A DNA stretch of 40,121 nt from Chloroflexi bacterium GWB2_54_36 (GCA_001796355.1 MGMG01000001.1:1-40121); one strand, 5' to 3'; positions 14,602 to 23,335 are shown, numbered from the stretch's first letter. The notes: generated from the letters alone by a model not told the origin. Numbers and translations: made by a program.

Positions 14602-15708
14602 CTACAGGTCAAAAATGATCATCCCGCTGTACATACCCATGGAGCATGAGTATGGCATACGCATACCGGCTTCCTGGGGCGGGATTGCAATTTCGCGTAC
14701 CCCGGTTGGGTCTAAAATTTCAAATAAATCCAGGGCCGGGATAATGAGCGCCAACGAGCAAGAACGAACATTTTTCGAAACCATTCGCAGTGTGACCGGT
14801 ACGCCAGCTTTGGCGTGAATGACTGCGGGTTCATAGCTGGTGTTTTTGACCGTGACGGTGATGATCGTCCCGTCCCCCTGGTCAGCGGCAGCGCCGCCCA
14901 GAGTAAAACCGTTCGGTGCGGCCTGGGCGTTGGCCGGGCTGCCAAATATACCACTGGCCCAGCGTGAAAGACTCACCGGCGAGCCGGCCAGCGTGATGCC
15001 GCTGTCGATGGTCAGGATCGCCAGCACCAGGATAACTACAGCGACCGCGCGGGCAAAATTGCGCTCCAGCTTTTTACCCAACTGGGTGGCGAAGTAAGAT
15101 ACTGCAAAAAAAACCGGGCTGGTACCCAGGGTGAAGGCGAACATCAACGCCGCGGCCTGCAAGGGATTCCCCGTACTGAGAGCAACTGCCATCATGGCCT
15201 GAGTCACGCCGCAGGGGATCAGCACAGTCATAAACCCCAAAAATAGCGGGGCGGAAAGCGAAGAAGGCGACCCATCCGCTGCAGCCTTGCGCAACTTGCG
15301 GCGCAGAAAGGCGGGCGGTTCGAAGGCGAAATAGCGGAAAAAGGGATGCACGTTCAACATGCGCAGCCCTGAGCCGAGCATGAAAATGCCAATGGCGATT
15401 TGTAGAAAAGCGCGGGTGACCGGAGAAAGCTGGAACATTTGCCCCACCCAACCGAGCAAAAAACCGAGCAGGGTGTAGGCAGCTAGCTTGGCTACTAAAA
15501 AAGCCAAAATGGGCGCAGCCAGCTGTGAGCGTCTGGTGCTGGGTTTTCGCAAATCCCTACGTTGTTTGCGCGAGCGTACGGACATTTTTTGAACATCGGC
15601 CTCGATTTGACCGGCCAGCGAACTGGCTAGCAGCCCGCCTTGCACAGCCAGGCAGCTCAATCCGCCTGTCGTAAGGCCAGTAACAAAGGCAACCAGCAGA
15701 TTTACCAA
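14602..15708 (-). CDS. TauE/SafE-type membrane protein fused to cupredoxin domain
   Basis: 368 residues from TTG 15708, with GGAGAG 4 nt upstream. About six membrane helices in residues 1-255 form a UreH/SafE-like (DsbD-related) sulfite-exporter-type domain. Helix cysteines occur in GGLSCLAVQGG (Cys19) and LIPCGVTQAMM, as in copper/redox transporters such as CcoH/CopI-type and CcdA-like proteins. A basic loop (about 40-60) separates helices 1 and 2. Residues from about 270 resemble a cupredoxin: KNTSYEPAVIHAKAGVPVTL, RSCSLALIIP and finally PYSCSMGMYSGMIIFDL with Cys/Met candidate copper ligands. It should act in the membrane with the cupredoxin outside, delivering or exporting copper. It forms an operon with copZ and is transcribed divergently from the lipoprotein gene at 15904. 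Confidence 0.85.
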   Translation of the reverse strand: MVNLLVAFVTGLTTGGLSCLAVQGGLLASSLAGQIEADVQKMSVRSRKQRRDLRKPSTRRSQLAAPILAFLVAKLAAYTLLGFLLGWVGQMFQLSPVTRAFLQIAIGIFMLGSGLRMLNVHPFFRYFAFEPPAFLRRKLRKAAADGSPSSLSAPLFLGFMTVLIPCGVTQAMMAVALSTGNPLQAAALMFAFTLGTSPVFFAVSYFATQLGKKLERNFARAVAVVILVLAILTIDSGITLAGSPVSLSRWASGIFGSPANAQAAPNGFTLGGAAADQGDGTIITVTVKNTSYEPAVIHAKAGVPVTLRMVSKNVRSCSLALIIPALDLFEILDPTGVREIAIPPQEAGMRMPYSCSMGMYSGMIIFDL

Positions 15709-15733
15709 GAGACTCTCCGTAATTGTTTATCTG

Positions 15734-15752
15734 TTTTGTATAAGATACAAAA
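15734..15752. promoter_or_regulatory. Palindromic operator in divergent intergenic region
   Basis: TTTTGTAT-AAG-ATACAAAA is a perfect 8+3+8 palindrome, 26 bp before the TTG start of the TauE-cupredoxin gene. TGTA-N5-TACA half-sites recall BlaI/CopY-type repressor boxes, but the spacing differs from classical cop boxes. It is a good candidate for a metal-responsive operator. Confidence 0.5.
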
Positions 15753-15903
15753 ATGACTTGACCAGTCTATCATTTCTTGATTGTGAAGACTATAGGCCAT
15801 ATTGCCAGTATTTTATTTGTGGGAATGGCGGATCGTAAAGGCTACCTTTTCCTTTATGATAGTCGCTATCGAGTCAAATTTGTTATCCCTATCAGGAGAT
15901 TCT

Positions 15904-16422
15904 ATGAAGTTTAATCGTAAACATTCTGTAGTTTTAGCCCTGTCGGTTCTGATATTGGCGTTGACCGCCTGCACCGCTCAGACTTCCGGCGATTTTGCCA
16001 GCGTCCCGGCCGGCAAGGCGTACGCCGAAGGCAAGGAAATTTACTTCTCGCATACCGAGACATCCGACGCGGATATCGCGGCGATGTTGACGGATATGAT
16101 GAAATCGCCGGTGCTGTACGTTCCCGCTCTGGCACAGGTGCCGGCTGAAGCGCTGGCAGATGTGTATGTCTTTGAAAATGGGCTGAAGGGCATGGGGCCG
16201 CTGGGCTTCCAGCCGGATGTTTTCAACAACCCGCCCGGTACCGACGGCTATTCGCCGTTGCGCCAGATTATCCTGGTTAAATGGAAGGACGAAGCCAAAG
16301 CCCGCGAGTTGAAGTCGGTGGCTGAAATCAGCACGGCAGAGACTGCAGGAGAAATCAGTACGACGATACCGGGAGTGGTGGTTAACATGCCGTTCATGGT
16401 GTGGGACGGCGGTAAGCGCTAA
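15904..16422 (+). CDS. Lipoprotein of unknown function (DUF7482-like)
   Basis: 172 residues from ATG 15904, preceded by CAGGAG. An upstream in-frame ATG (15802) is rejected because the signal peptide and ribosome site fit 15904. The signal peptide ends LALTAC, with lipidated Cys23. The mature part has KEIYFSHTETSDADIAAMLT, MMKSPVLYVPALAQVP, ADVYVFENGLKGMGPLGFQP, GYSPLRQIILVKWKD and VVVNMPFMVWDGG. I recognise this as a family of exported proteins of unknown function, often near copper or respiratory proteins. It is divergent from the copper-related TauE/copZ operon and may share its palindromic control site. A terminator follows. Confidence 0.72.
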   Translation: MKFNRKHSVVLALSVLILALTACTAQTSGDFASVPAGKAYAEGKEIYFSHTETSDADIAAMLTDMMKSPVLYVPALAQVPAEALADVYVFENGLKGMGPLGFQPDVFNNPPGTDGYSPLRQIILVKWKDEAKARELKSVAEISTAETAGEISTTIPGVVVNMPFMVWDGGKR

Positions 16423-16436
16423 TCGGATTACTGGCT

Positions 16437-16470
16437 ATCAGGGCTGCTCTCCCCGGCAGCCCTGATTTTT
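16437..16470 (+). terminator. Rho-independent terminator
   Basis: ATCAGGGCTGC (16437-16447) pairs with GCAGCCCTGAT (16456-16466), followed by TTTTATTT. It ends the lipoprotein transcript. Confidence 0.9.
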
Positions 16471-16504
16471 ATTTAACCGCCTGGCTGCGAGACGCGAAAT
16501 CCTA

Positions 16505-16533
16505 TTGTGATTTTGGGATGGAGAGGATAGGAT
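16505..16533 (+). promoter_or_regulatory. Possible promoter of the ANT(6)-like gene
   Basis: TTGTGA (16505-16510) and TAGGAT (16528-16533) with a 17-bp spacer lie 61 bp before the ATG at 16594. TATGAAT just downstream is an alternative -10. Confidence 0.35.
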
Positions 16534-16593
16534 TATGAATATAAAGATTCTTCGCCCTTTCAACCCGTTAGAAATAAATTTAGGAAGGTTCCC

Positions 16594-17463
16594 ATGCGTA
16601 CAGAAGCTGAAATTCTCGGCTTGATCCTCGAGTTTGCCCGCAACCAGGATGACATTCGAGCGGTGGTGATGAACGGCTCACGCGTCAATCCGAATGCCAA
16701 AAAGGATCCCTTCCAGGACTATGACATCGCTTGTTATGTGACGGACGTGGCTCCTTTTCGCGGCGACTTGCGAACCCTACATTTTTTCGGCGAGTTGATG
16801 ATTTTACAGACACCTGAAGACATGGGCGATCCCGAACCGAACGATGATGGCAGTTATGCCTATCTGATGCAATTCATGGACGGCAACCGTATCGATCTCA
16901 GCTTTCATTCGTTGGAGTGCATTTCGCACATTCCACAGGATAGTTTGTCGCTGGTGCTATTGGACAAAGACAAAAGGATTGCTCCTTTGCCGACGCCCAG
17001 CGACCGCAGCTACCTGCCCGTGAAACCCTCCGCGAAAGCCTTTGCAGATTGCTGTAACGAATTCTGGTGGGTGACGCCGTATGCAGCCAAAGGGCTGTGG
17101 CGCGATGAACTGATCTATGCCCACACGGTGATCGATACTTTGATGCGCGGCGAGTTAATAAAAATGCTCACCTGGTATTTTGGCGTCCAGACCGGTTTCC
17201 AAAAACCGGCCGGGAAATTTGGCAAATATCTCAAAGCAGGTCTTGATAATGATCTGTGGCAGCAATTAGAGCGGACCTATGCGGATGCAAACCCGGAAAA
17301 CACCTGGCAGGCGTTGTTTGCGATGGGAAGCCTGTTTCGCCGGGCAGCGCAGCGTGTGGCGGAAGCTTTTGGGTTTACTTACCCGGAACAGGATGATGAA
17401 CGGGTCTGCGCCTTTATCCGGCGCATTCGCGATCTTCCACCAGATGCTAGAACGATATATTGA
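16594..17463 (+). CDS. Aminoglycoside 6-adenylyltransferase-like protein
   Basis: 289 residues, close to the family length, with AGGAAGG upstream of the ATG. The nucleotidyltransferase signature is NGSRVNPNAKKDPFQDYDIA, with catalytic Asp42 and Asp44 and a third Asp at 101 in NRIDLSFHS. The C-terminal half has DCCNEFWWVTPYAAKGLWRD, MLTWYFGVQTGF and GKYLKAGLDNDLWQQLERTY, the helical domain of ANT(6)/AadK enzymes. Such enzymes transfer AMP from ATP to the 6-position of streptomycin. No mobile element flanks it and its codon use matches its neighbours, so it is probably a resident chromosomal homologue; resistance activity is not proven. Confidence 0.9.
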   Translation: MRTEAEILGLILEFARNQDDIRAVVMNGSRVNPNAKKDPFQDYDIACYVTDVAPFRGDLRTLHFFGELMILQTPEDMGDPEPNDDGSYAYLMQFMDGNRIDLSFHSLECISHIPQDSLSLVLLDKDKRIAPLPTPSDRSYLPVKPSAKAFADCCNEFWWVTPYAAKGLWRDELIYAHTVIDTLMRGELIKMLTWYFGVQTGFQKPAGKFGKYLKAGLDNDLWQQLERTYADANPENTWQALFAMGSLFRRAAQRVAEAFGFTYPEQDDERVCAFIRRIRDLPPDARTIY

Positions 17464-17504
17464 TTGGATTGTTTTGTAGGGTACCCTTCCAGGTATGTCA
17501 CTCT

Positions 17505-17580
17505 GCCCACACTCACAGAGTGTCCTTCGGGTGGGGCACTCTCCGAGTGAGCCTGGGCTTCGACAGGCTCAGCCACCGGT
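17505..17580. repeat. Dispersed intergenic repeats
   Basis: CACTCACAGAGTG and CACTCTCCGAGTGAG segments, then CTTCGACAGGCTCAG (17558-17572) and CCACCGGTAG. The last element is the same one found at 28174-28188 and, inverted, inside the copper ATPase gene. The rest of the 204-bp gap shows nothing clear except the hairpin at 17650. Confidence 0.7.
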
Positions 17581-17649
17581 AGGAGGTGAGGGGTTTTTGC
17601 CTTCAGCAGGACAAACGAGGGCGACAAACCCATTGATATTTTCTCCCTG

Positions 17650-17668
17650 CGGGGGTAAGATACCCCCG
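17650..17668 (+). promoter_or_regulatory. Hairpin covering the start of the EamA gene
   Basis: CGGGGGTA-AGA-TACCCCCG is a perfect 8-bp stem whose last base is the G of the GTG start codon. The only Shine-Dalgarno-like run (GGGGG) is in its left arm. Folding would hide the ribosome site, so it may control translation. Confidence 0.4.
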
Positions 17669-18714
17669 TGAAATCCCCTGCTTTTCTTCTTGCGCTTCTC
17701 GCCGCCTTATTTTTCGGGGCTGCCACCCCGCTCAGCAAACCACTGCTGACCCGCCTGACCTCTTTTCAGTTAGCAGGCCTGTTATACCTGGGCGCTGCAC
17801 TAGGCGTCGTTCTGCTGCTTGTGCGCGAACGAAAATTCACCCCGCCCTGGCGGATGGACCGCCGTAATGCGCTGCTCCTGCTGGGCTCCATCGTTTTCGG
17901 CGGCATCCTGGGTCCTCTGGCGCTGCTTGCCGGGCTGCAACTGGCATCTGCGGCATCCGTTTCCATGTGGTTGAACCTGGAAATGGTCGCCACCGCCGTA
18001 CTCGGACATTTCATCTTCAAAGATCATTTGACACCCCGCAGTTGGATTGCAGCCGCCGGTATATTTCTGGCAGCCATCCTCCTGGCAGCCGGCGAGGGCG
18101 CGGCGGGCGTGCTTGCCGGGTTACTGGTGCTGGCAGCCTGCCTGAGTTGGGGCGTCGACAACCACGTCACCGCGTTGATCGACGGCATCACTCCGGCGCA
18201 GTCCACCTTTTGGAAAGGGCTGGCAGCCGGGGCAACCAACCTGATCATTGGTCTCAGCCTGGCGCCGCTGATAGGAACACCCCTCGAGGTGCTGGGCGGC
18301 CTGGGAATCGGGGTGGTGTCGTACGGTTTCAGCATTGTGCTTTATATTTCTTCTGCTCAGCAGTTAGGCGCCACCCGCAGCCAGTTGATCTTTTCCAGCG
18401 CGCCGTTTTGGGGAGTGCTGCTGTCCATCCTGCTGCTAAGCGAGACTTTCACCTGGCAACACGGCGCGGCTGCGGTTTTGTTTATTGCCTCGATTGCTCT
18501 GCTTTACCACGAGCAGCATGGGCACGCTCACCAGCATTTGGTACAGGAACACGAGCACCTACATAACCACTCCGACGGCCATCATCTGCACGTCCATGAG
18601 CAATACCCGGAAAACGGCTGGCATTCGCACGCTCACGTACACACCCCGCTGGAGCATGTGCACCCGCACTGGCCGGATTTGCACCACCGCCATGAGCACG
18701 TGCATGGCGATTGA
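17668..18714 (+). CDS. EamA/DMT-family transporter with His-rich tail
   Basis: 348 residues from GTG 17668. No ATG occurs before the second helix, so the GTG is needed to include helix 1 (AFLLALLAALFFGAATPLSK). About ten hydrophobic helices in residues 1-278 form two EamA repeats of the drug/metabolite transporter superfamily; NLEMVATAVLGHFIFKDHLT is a typical end of the first repeat. The last 68 residues are cytoplasmic or exposed and hold about 25 histidines in HxH runs (for example GHAHQH, HEHLHNH, HAHVH). Such tails suggest divalent metal binding (Zn, Ni, Co, Cu). Related EamA proteins with His-rich ends occur in other bacteria, but the substrate is unknown. Confidence 0.85.
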   Translation: MKSPAFLLALLAALFFGAATPLSKPLLTRLTSFQLAGLLYLGAALGVVLLLVRERKFTPPWRMDRRNALLLLGSIVFGGILGPLALLAGLQLASAASVSMWLNLEMVATAVLGHFIFKDHLTPRSWIAAAGIFLAAILLAAGEGAAGVLAGLLVLAACLSWGVDNHVTALIDGITPAQSTFWKGLAAGATNLIIGLSLAPLIGTPLEVLGGLGIGVVSYGFSIVLYISSAQQLGATRSQLIFSSAPFWGVLLSILLLSETFTWQHGAAAVLFIASIALLYHEQHGHAHQHLVQEHEHLHNHSDGHHLHVHEQYPENGWHSHAHVHTPLEHVHPHWPDLHHRHEHVHGD

Positions 18715-18812
18715 GAATTAAGGGTGCGTGGTGCTTTCATCCTACATGAGGACGCATAAACCGCGAAAACCGGAAGCGCGCTGCGAATATGAAGACGTTG
18801 ATCAGCGGAAAT

Positions 18813-18857
18813 GGTGTGTTCAAATTCGGAATGCACCCCGCAACTCTGGCTTATAAT
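18813..18857 (+). promoter_or_regulatory. Hairpin and -10-like box before the PLP lyase gene
   Basis: GGTGTGTTC (18813-18821) pairs with GAATGCACC (18829-18837) with two wobble pairs; TATAAT follows at 18852-18857, about 70 bp before the ATG at 18929. No good -35 is seen at the right distance. No SAM riboswitch core is recognisable in this 214-bp gap. Confidence 0.3.
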
Positions 18858-18928
18858 ATTCACGCAGTATTTCTATAACTATTTGCAAGTAAACCCCCGC
18901 AATCACAATTTAATCACAGGAGAATTTC

Positions 18929-20167
18929 ATGGGGAAAATTAACCCAAAGCACGGCATTAGCACGCTGGTCAACCATGTTGCCGAAGAGGGGCATCCGCAG
19001 CACTCTCACATTGCGCCGATTTACCAGACATCTGCTTTTTCCTTCCCGGATGTCGCCACCGGCGCGGCGATTTTCAAGGGCACAGATCCGGGGTATACCT
19101 ACACCCGCTTCAAAAACCCAAACCAGGTGCAACTGGCCGCCAAATATGCCGCGCTTGAAGGCCTGGACCTGCTGCGCGCCCAGCCGGACCGGCCGGTCGA
19201 AGAGATCGTCGCCGGGCAGGTATTCACCACCGGCATGTCAGCGATCACATCGGCCATCATGGCCACCCTCTGTCAGGGGCAGACTATCATCGCCCAGGAG
19301 GCGCTGTACGGTGCAACCTACGTGTTCCTGAAGGAATATGCACCGCGCTACGGCGTCAAGGTGGTCTGGCTGCACAATGTTGCGCCGGGTGATTGGGAAG
19401 CTGCCTTCGCCGCCAACCCGGAAGCAGTCATGGCCTATGCCGAGACCCCGGCCAACCCCACCATGGCCATTGTTGACCTGGCGGCAGTGGCGGAAATCGC
19501 CCACCGGCACGGCGCCTGGCTGTATGTCGATAACACTTTTGCCTCTCCGTACGGCCAACGGCCGTTGACGCTCGGTGCAGATGTTGTGCTCCATTCTTCC
19601 ACCAAATACCTGGCCGGACACGGAGTTGTGGTGGGCGGGGCGGTCATCAGCAGCCATGTTGACTGGGTCAAAGGGCCGCTTTTTGGGGCGATCAAGAATT
19701 TCGGCGGTTCCGAGTCGCCGTTTGATGCCTGGCTGGCAGTTATGGGGCTAAAAACCTTTGAACTGCGTATGGAAGCCCATTGTAAAAATGCCATGCAGGT
19801 AGCACGCTACCTGGAAGCTCACCCAAAAGTCGAGCGAGTTTATTACCCCGGACTCGAATCGCACCCCGATTACGCCCTGGCCTGCAAGCAAATGTACTGC
19901 TTCGGCGGCATGATTTCTTTTGAGCTGCGCGGCGGCTTGGCGGCTGGTGAAACTCTGCTCAATCATGTGCGCATGATGACGCTGGCGGTCAGCCTGGGGA
20001 ACACCGATACGCTCATTCAACACCCGGCTAGCATGACCCATTCCGGAATGCCGCGCGAAGAACGCCTGAAGGTAGGGTTGACCGACGGGCTGGTGCGGTT
20101 ATCGGTTGGCATCGAAAACGTTGAAGACATCCTCGAGGACTTCGATCAGGCTCTGGCGTACGTCTAA
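18929..20167 (+). CDS. Cys/Met-metabolism PLP enzyme (trans-sulfuration family)
   Basis: 412 residues, with AGGAG upstream of the ATG. Fold-type I PLP enzyme: substrate loop PIYQTSAFSFPD, GYTYTRFKNPN near the N-terminus, VFTTGMSAITSAIMA in the cofactor phosphate loop, YVDNTFASPYGQRPLTLGAD, and the PLP lysine Lys226 in HSSTKYLAGHG. Near the end, LGNTDTLIQHPASMTHSGMP and VRLSVGIENVEDI are standard. The family includes cystathionine gamma-synthase/lyase, O-acetylhomoserine sulfhydrylase and methionine gamma-lyase. The exact reaction cannot be fixed from the sequence alone, and neighbours give no sulfur-pathway context. It appears to be transcribed from its own promoter, and the next gene begins 19 nt later. 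Confidence 0.88.
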   Translation: MGKINPKHGISTLVNHVAEEGHPQHSHIAPIYQTSAFSFPDVATGAAIFKGTDPGYTYTRFKNPNQVQLAAKYAALEGLDLLRAQPDRPVEEIVAGQVFTTGMSAITSAIMATLCQGQTIIAQEALYGATYVFLKEYAPRYGVKVVWLHNVAPGDWEAAFAANPEAVMAYAETPANPTMAIVDLAAVAEIAHRHGAWLYVDNTFASPYGQRPLTLGADVVLHSSTKYLAGHGVVVGGAVISSHVDWVKGPLFGAIKNFGGSESPFDAWLAVMGLKTFELRMEAHCKNAMQVARYLEAHPKVERVYYPGLESHPDYALACKQMYCFGGMISFELRGGLAAGETLLNHVRMMTLAVSLGNTDTLIQHPASMTHSGMPREERLKVGLTDGLVRLSVGIENVEDILEDFDQALAYV

Positions 20168-20186
20168 TTTAGCTTAGGTTCAGGCC

Positions 20187-22376
20187 GTGAATACCGATCC
20201 TGCGCCGCCCCGCCCAGATGCTGAGATTTCGCCGCGGATTGGGACACAGATCGATCTCAGGGCCCGGCCGGGCCAACGCTTGAGTTTGGAGGTCCAGGCT
20301 GGTCCACGCAGAGCGGTACGGGTTTTGTCCCGGGGACCGACAGGCTGGCGAGCAGCGTTGCGATCGGAACGGCTCTACGCCGGGTTCGGGCTGCTGCTGG
20401 CCGCTGCAGTGCTGCTGCTTGGATTGACGCGTTTCCCTGCGCAGGTCACCCCGGATGAAGTGTACCCAAGCCTGCGCGCCGTTGAATTGATCTGGAATGG
20501 TTTCAAGGGTGAAGACGGCGTCCTGCTGCCGGCTTTTTTACGCGGCAGCACCCCGTATGGATTGGGGACCGGCGTTTATTTGCAGGTGCTGCCCCAACTT
20601 TTCCGGCCGAATACCCTGACCTGGATTCGCGCCTGCAATGTTTTGTTAGGGCTGCTGGCCGGGCTATTATTGGCAGCCTGGCTGCGGTTTGGGCTGCGGC
20701 TGCGTCACAGTTGGGTGCTGCTTCCCCTAATCGCTGGCATGCCTGCCTGGTTTTATTTTTCACGCACCGGGCTGGATATTGCGCTGGCTGCCAGCCTGCT
20801 GATTGCGGCCTTGGGATGCTACGGATTTTACCGCTCCGGGCGACTCGGGTTCATTTACGGCGCAGTCGTGCTGGCCATGCTGGCGTTTTACGCTGCGCCC
20901 GCCGCGCGCCTGGCGGTTCCAACGGCAGTTTTGCTGCTGACGCTTCTGGATTGGCAGTATCACCACTCCCATTGGCGGCTGGTGCGACGCGCGCAGATTT
21001 TGACAGCAGCGCTGTGTCTTCCGCTGATCATCTTCCTGCTGCGCCATCCGGATGGGATGCTGCAGGAGCTGGCAGCATCCGGTAGCTATCTGGTTTCGAA
21101 CATCAGCAACTGGCAAAAGGTTGGCCAATTCTTTCTGGCGCTGTTGAATACGGTCAATCCCATTGCCTGGCTAGTCGCAGACCCGAACCTACCGGTAGTT
21201 TACCGCATGGGGCCGTACCCGCCGTTTCCTTTGCTGTTGGCGCCGTTCACAATATGGGGCGGCTGGTTAGCCATCCAGCGCTTCCACCGACACGAGTACC
21301 GCCTACTTTGGATTGGATTGCTGTCAGCGGGTGTAGGCGCGGCGCCTTTTGGTGGGAAATTGCCGCATTTATTGTTCGCAGCGCCGCTGCTGGCCGCATT
21401 TGCAGTGATCGGGCTGCATGCAGGGCTGGAGTGGCTTACCCATCGCTGGCAAAAGATGCCCGGCTGGTTGCCTGCCCCAGCTTTGCTGCTGGCGGCGGGT
21501 GGAGGTAGTTTAATCCTTTTGTTCAACGCGCTGACCGGCAGCCGGAACTGGCTGCAAGATTACGGTCGCGAGGGGCTGCAATTTGGCGCGCCGCAAATAT
21601 ATGGGACAGCACAGGCTTATGCCAAAAGCCACCCGGACCGCAGCGTGCTGGTCTGGCCTGAATGGTCAACCGACCCGGATGCGCTGCGCCGCTTCTTCGC
21701 GCCTTATCATTTGGAGTGGATCCAGAACGGCTTTTTGGATCCCTTCTTATACCGGCGCGACCCGGCAATTGGTCAGTATGCTTTCCTGCTGCCTGCCGAC
21801 AAGTACGAACAAATCCAGTCCAGCGGTAAGTTTGACATTGTCCCCATTGAATCGATTCCCTATCCCAACGGGCAGCCCGCTTTTGCTCTGGTGGAACTGG
21901 CGTACTCCCCGCAATTCGAACGGATTCTGGCGCAGGAATCCGCGGAGCGCCGCGCTCTGGTCACCGGGGAAGTACAGCTTGGCAATGAACCGGTCACCGT
22001 GCGGGTTTCAGCGTTGGATATCGGTGTACCGGCTAATCTGTTCGACAACAGCCGGGTGAGTCTGGTGCGGACGGCGGCGGCCAACCCGCTGGTGGTCGAA
22101 CTGATCTTCCCGCAGCCTCGCTACCTGCGAGGTGTACTGCTGCTGTTGGGCGCCGAACCGATTAATGTCACGGCTATCCTCAACCCCGGCACTGGCGGCA
22201 AACCGCTAATTTATTCGTTGCAGACGAAAGCCAGCGATACAATGAAAGAAGCGCAGGTGGACTTCGATGGCGCGTACTTGGTTTCGTCCCTGCGGCTGGA
22301 GGTGCTGGACGAGGAAGCAGGCGAGCCAGCCCATGTCCATTTATGGGAGATCCAACTGGTCGAGCCGCTGGAATAG
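20187..22376 (+). CDS. GT-C/GT39-like membrane glycosyltransferase
   Basis: 729 residues from GTG 20187. After a Pro/Arg-rich cytoplasmic segment (1-60), helix 1 (65-81) is followed by FPAQVTPDEVYPSLRAVELI, where Asp90-Glu91 match the acidic motif in the first outer loop of GT-C enzymes (PMT/ArnT type). About ten more membrane helices reach residue 450. The last 280 residues are a soluble, probably outer domain with a beta-sandwich-like end (residues about 600-729). Such proteins transfer sugars from polyprenyl-phosphate donors outside the membrane; large Chloroflexota genomes have many. Donor and acceptor are unknown. It follows the PLP enzyme gene by 19 nt. Confidence 0.78.
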   Translation: MNTDPAPPRPDAEISPRIGTQIDLRARPGQRLSLEVQAGPRRAVRVLSRGPTGWRAALRSERLYAGFGLLLAAAVLLLGLTRFPAQVTPDEVYPSLRAVELIWNGFKGEDGVLLPAFLRGSTPYGLGTGVYLQVLPQLFRPNTLTWIRACNVLLGLLAGLLLAAWLRFGLRLRHSWVLLPLIAGMPAWFYFSRTGLDIALAASLLIAALGCYGFYRSGRLGFIYGAVVLAMLAFYAAPAARLAVPTAVLLLTLLDWQYHHSHWRLVRRAQILTAALCLPLIIFLLRHPDGMLQELAASGSYLVSNISNWQKVGQFFLALLNTVNPIAWLVADPNLPVVYRMGPYPPFPLLLAPFTIWGGWLAIQRFHRHEYRLLWIGLLSAGVGAAPFGGKLPHLLFAAPLLAAFAVIGLHAGLEWLTHRWQKMPGWLPAPALLLAAGGGSLILLFNALTGSRNWLQDYGREGLQFGAPQIYGTAQAYAKSHPDRSVLVWPEWSTDPDALRRFFAPYHLEWIQNGFLDPFLYRRDPAIGQYAFLLPADKYEQIQSSGKFDIVPIESIPYPNGQPAFALVELAYSPQFERILAQESAERRALVTGEVQLGNEPVTVRVSALDIGVPANLFDNSRVSLVRTAAANPLVVELIFPQPRYLRGVLLLLGAEPINVTAILNPGTGGKPLIYSLQTKASDTMKEAQVDFDGAYLVSSLRLEVLDEEAGEPAHVHLWEIQLVEPLE

Positions 22377-22476
22377 CGCAGGTAAAATTGGTTCGAATAT
22401 TGCACCATTTGTCTGCTGTAATTTGGTGAAATCATCTGTAGTTTCAACGACTCTGGCCCAGTTAAAGGGATGACAT

Positions 22477-23151
22477 ATGGCAGAACTCAATAACGGACGA
22501 GAAGGCGAGCTTTACCTTGGTGTGGTTTTCGACTTAAATCGTAAGGAATCCCCTCAGGGAGTCATTACTCGCAAAAATGTCGCCATGAACAGCGACCTGG
22601 GACTGCTGTGGGCTGAGATATCATTTTTGGTTGGCCCAAAAACCATCTTCAGTCAAGACGTCTTGCTGCATTCCAATGACATCCGGCGGTTTACCAGCCA
22701 GATGATTCAAATTATCGAAGCGCCAGCCCGCCTTTATGGCTTGCCTAATGAACGCCGTACGGAAAATGGGCTGGAACGCGAACTAAGCTTAAGCATTACC
22801 AGCCCGGAGTTGATCTGGCGCATCCATCAAAGCGTTTATTTGCCGGGAAGCATGCATAAGATTTTTGATTTCCCACAATCTGATATGGATGAGTTGACCA
22901 TCAAGCAGGCGCTGGCGGAAGCGTTCAATCAGGAGCCGGACAGCGATTTTGTGCGCGAACAATACACAGCACTGACTGAAATTTCATCCGGCTATGAGTT
23001 TCTGGTGGCTATCGACGCGGGTATCGCCCGCGGATCGCAGACAGTACGTGGCGAAGGCCCGGCGATGTTCCTCGAACCGGATCAGGAGCGCTTGCTGCAT
23101 TTTATGCGCGATTTACGCTCCGAAGCAGAGATGGCGCTCTTGTTAGGTTAA
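22477..23151 (+). CDS. Hypothetical soluble protein
   Basis: 224 residues with AAAGGGATGACAT before the ATG. No signal peptide or membrane helix. I do not recognise the family. The N-terminal part looks beta-rich (GELYLGVVFDLNRKE, GLLWAEISFLVGPKTIFSQD), the middle has RLYGLPNERRTENGLERELS, and the C-terminal half is helical and acidic (FDFPQSDMDELTIKQALAEA, EPDQERLLHFMRDLRSEAEM). It stands alone between the GT-C gene and the sugar nucleotidyltransferase gene. Codon use is like that of its neighbours, and it is likely a real gene, given its length and ribosome site. Confidence 0.65.
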   Translation: MAELNNGREGELYLGVVFDLNRKESPQGVITRKNVAMNSDLGLLWAEISFLVGPKTIFSQDVLLHSNDIRRFTSQMIQIIEAPARLYGLPNERRTENGLERELSLSITSPELIWRIHQSVYLPGSMHKIFDFPQSDMDELTIKQALAEAFNQEPDSDFVREQYTALTEISSGYEFLVAIDAGIARGSQTVRGEGPAMFLEPDQERLLHFMRDLRSEAEMALLLG

Positions 23152-23335
23152 TTTCCAGCGATGGACCTGGGCAAACCAGGTGCCTTGCACTATTCTCCAG
23201 CTTATCTGCGATATTCTCCATTAAATTGGTCCTTTTTGACATTAAGTGCGAGGCACCCTGAGTAATATGAGGAAAATATCCGCCAAACGTCAACCGATGA
23301 GTGGATGAGTCTCAATAGTCTTTCTGCAGCGGGAA

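Noticed and set aside
18715-18928. A SAM riboswitch before the Cys/Met-metabolism enzyme
   Set aside because: No SAM-I/II-type conserved core could be found; only a short hairpin and a -10-like box are visible.
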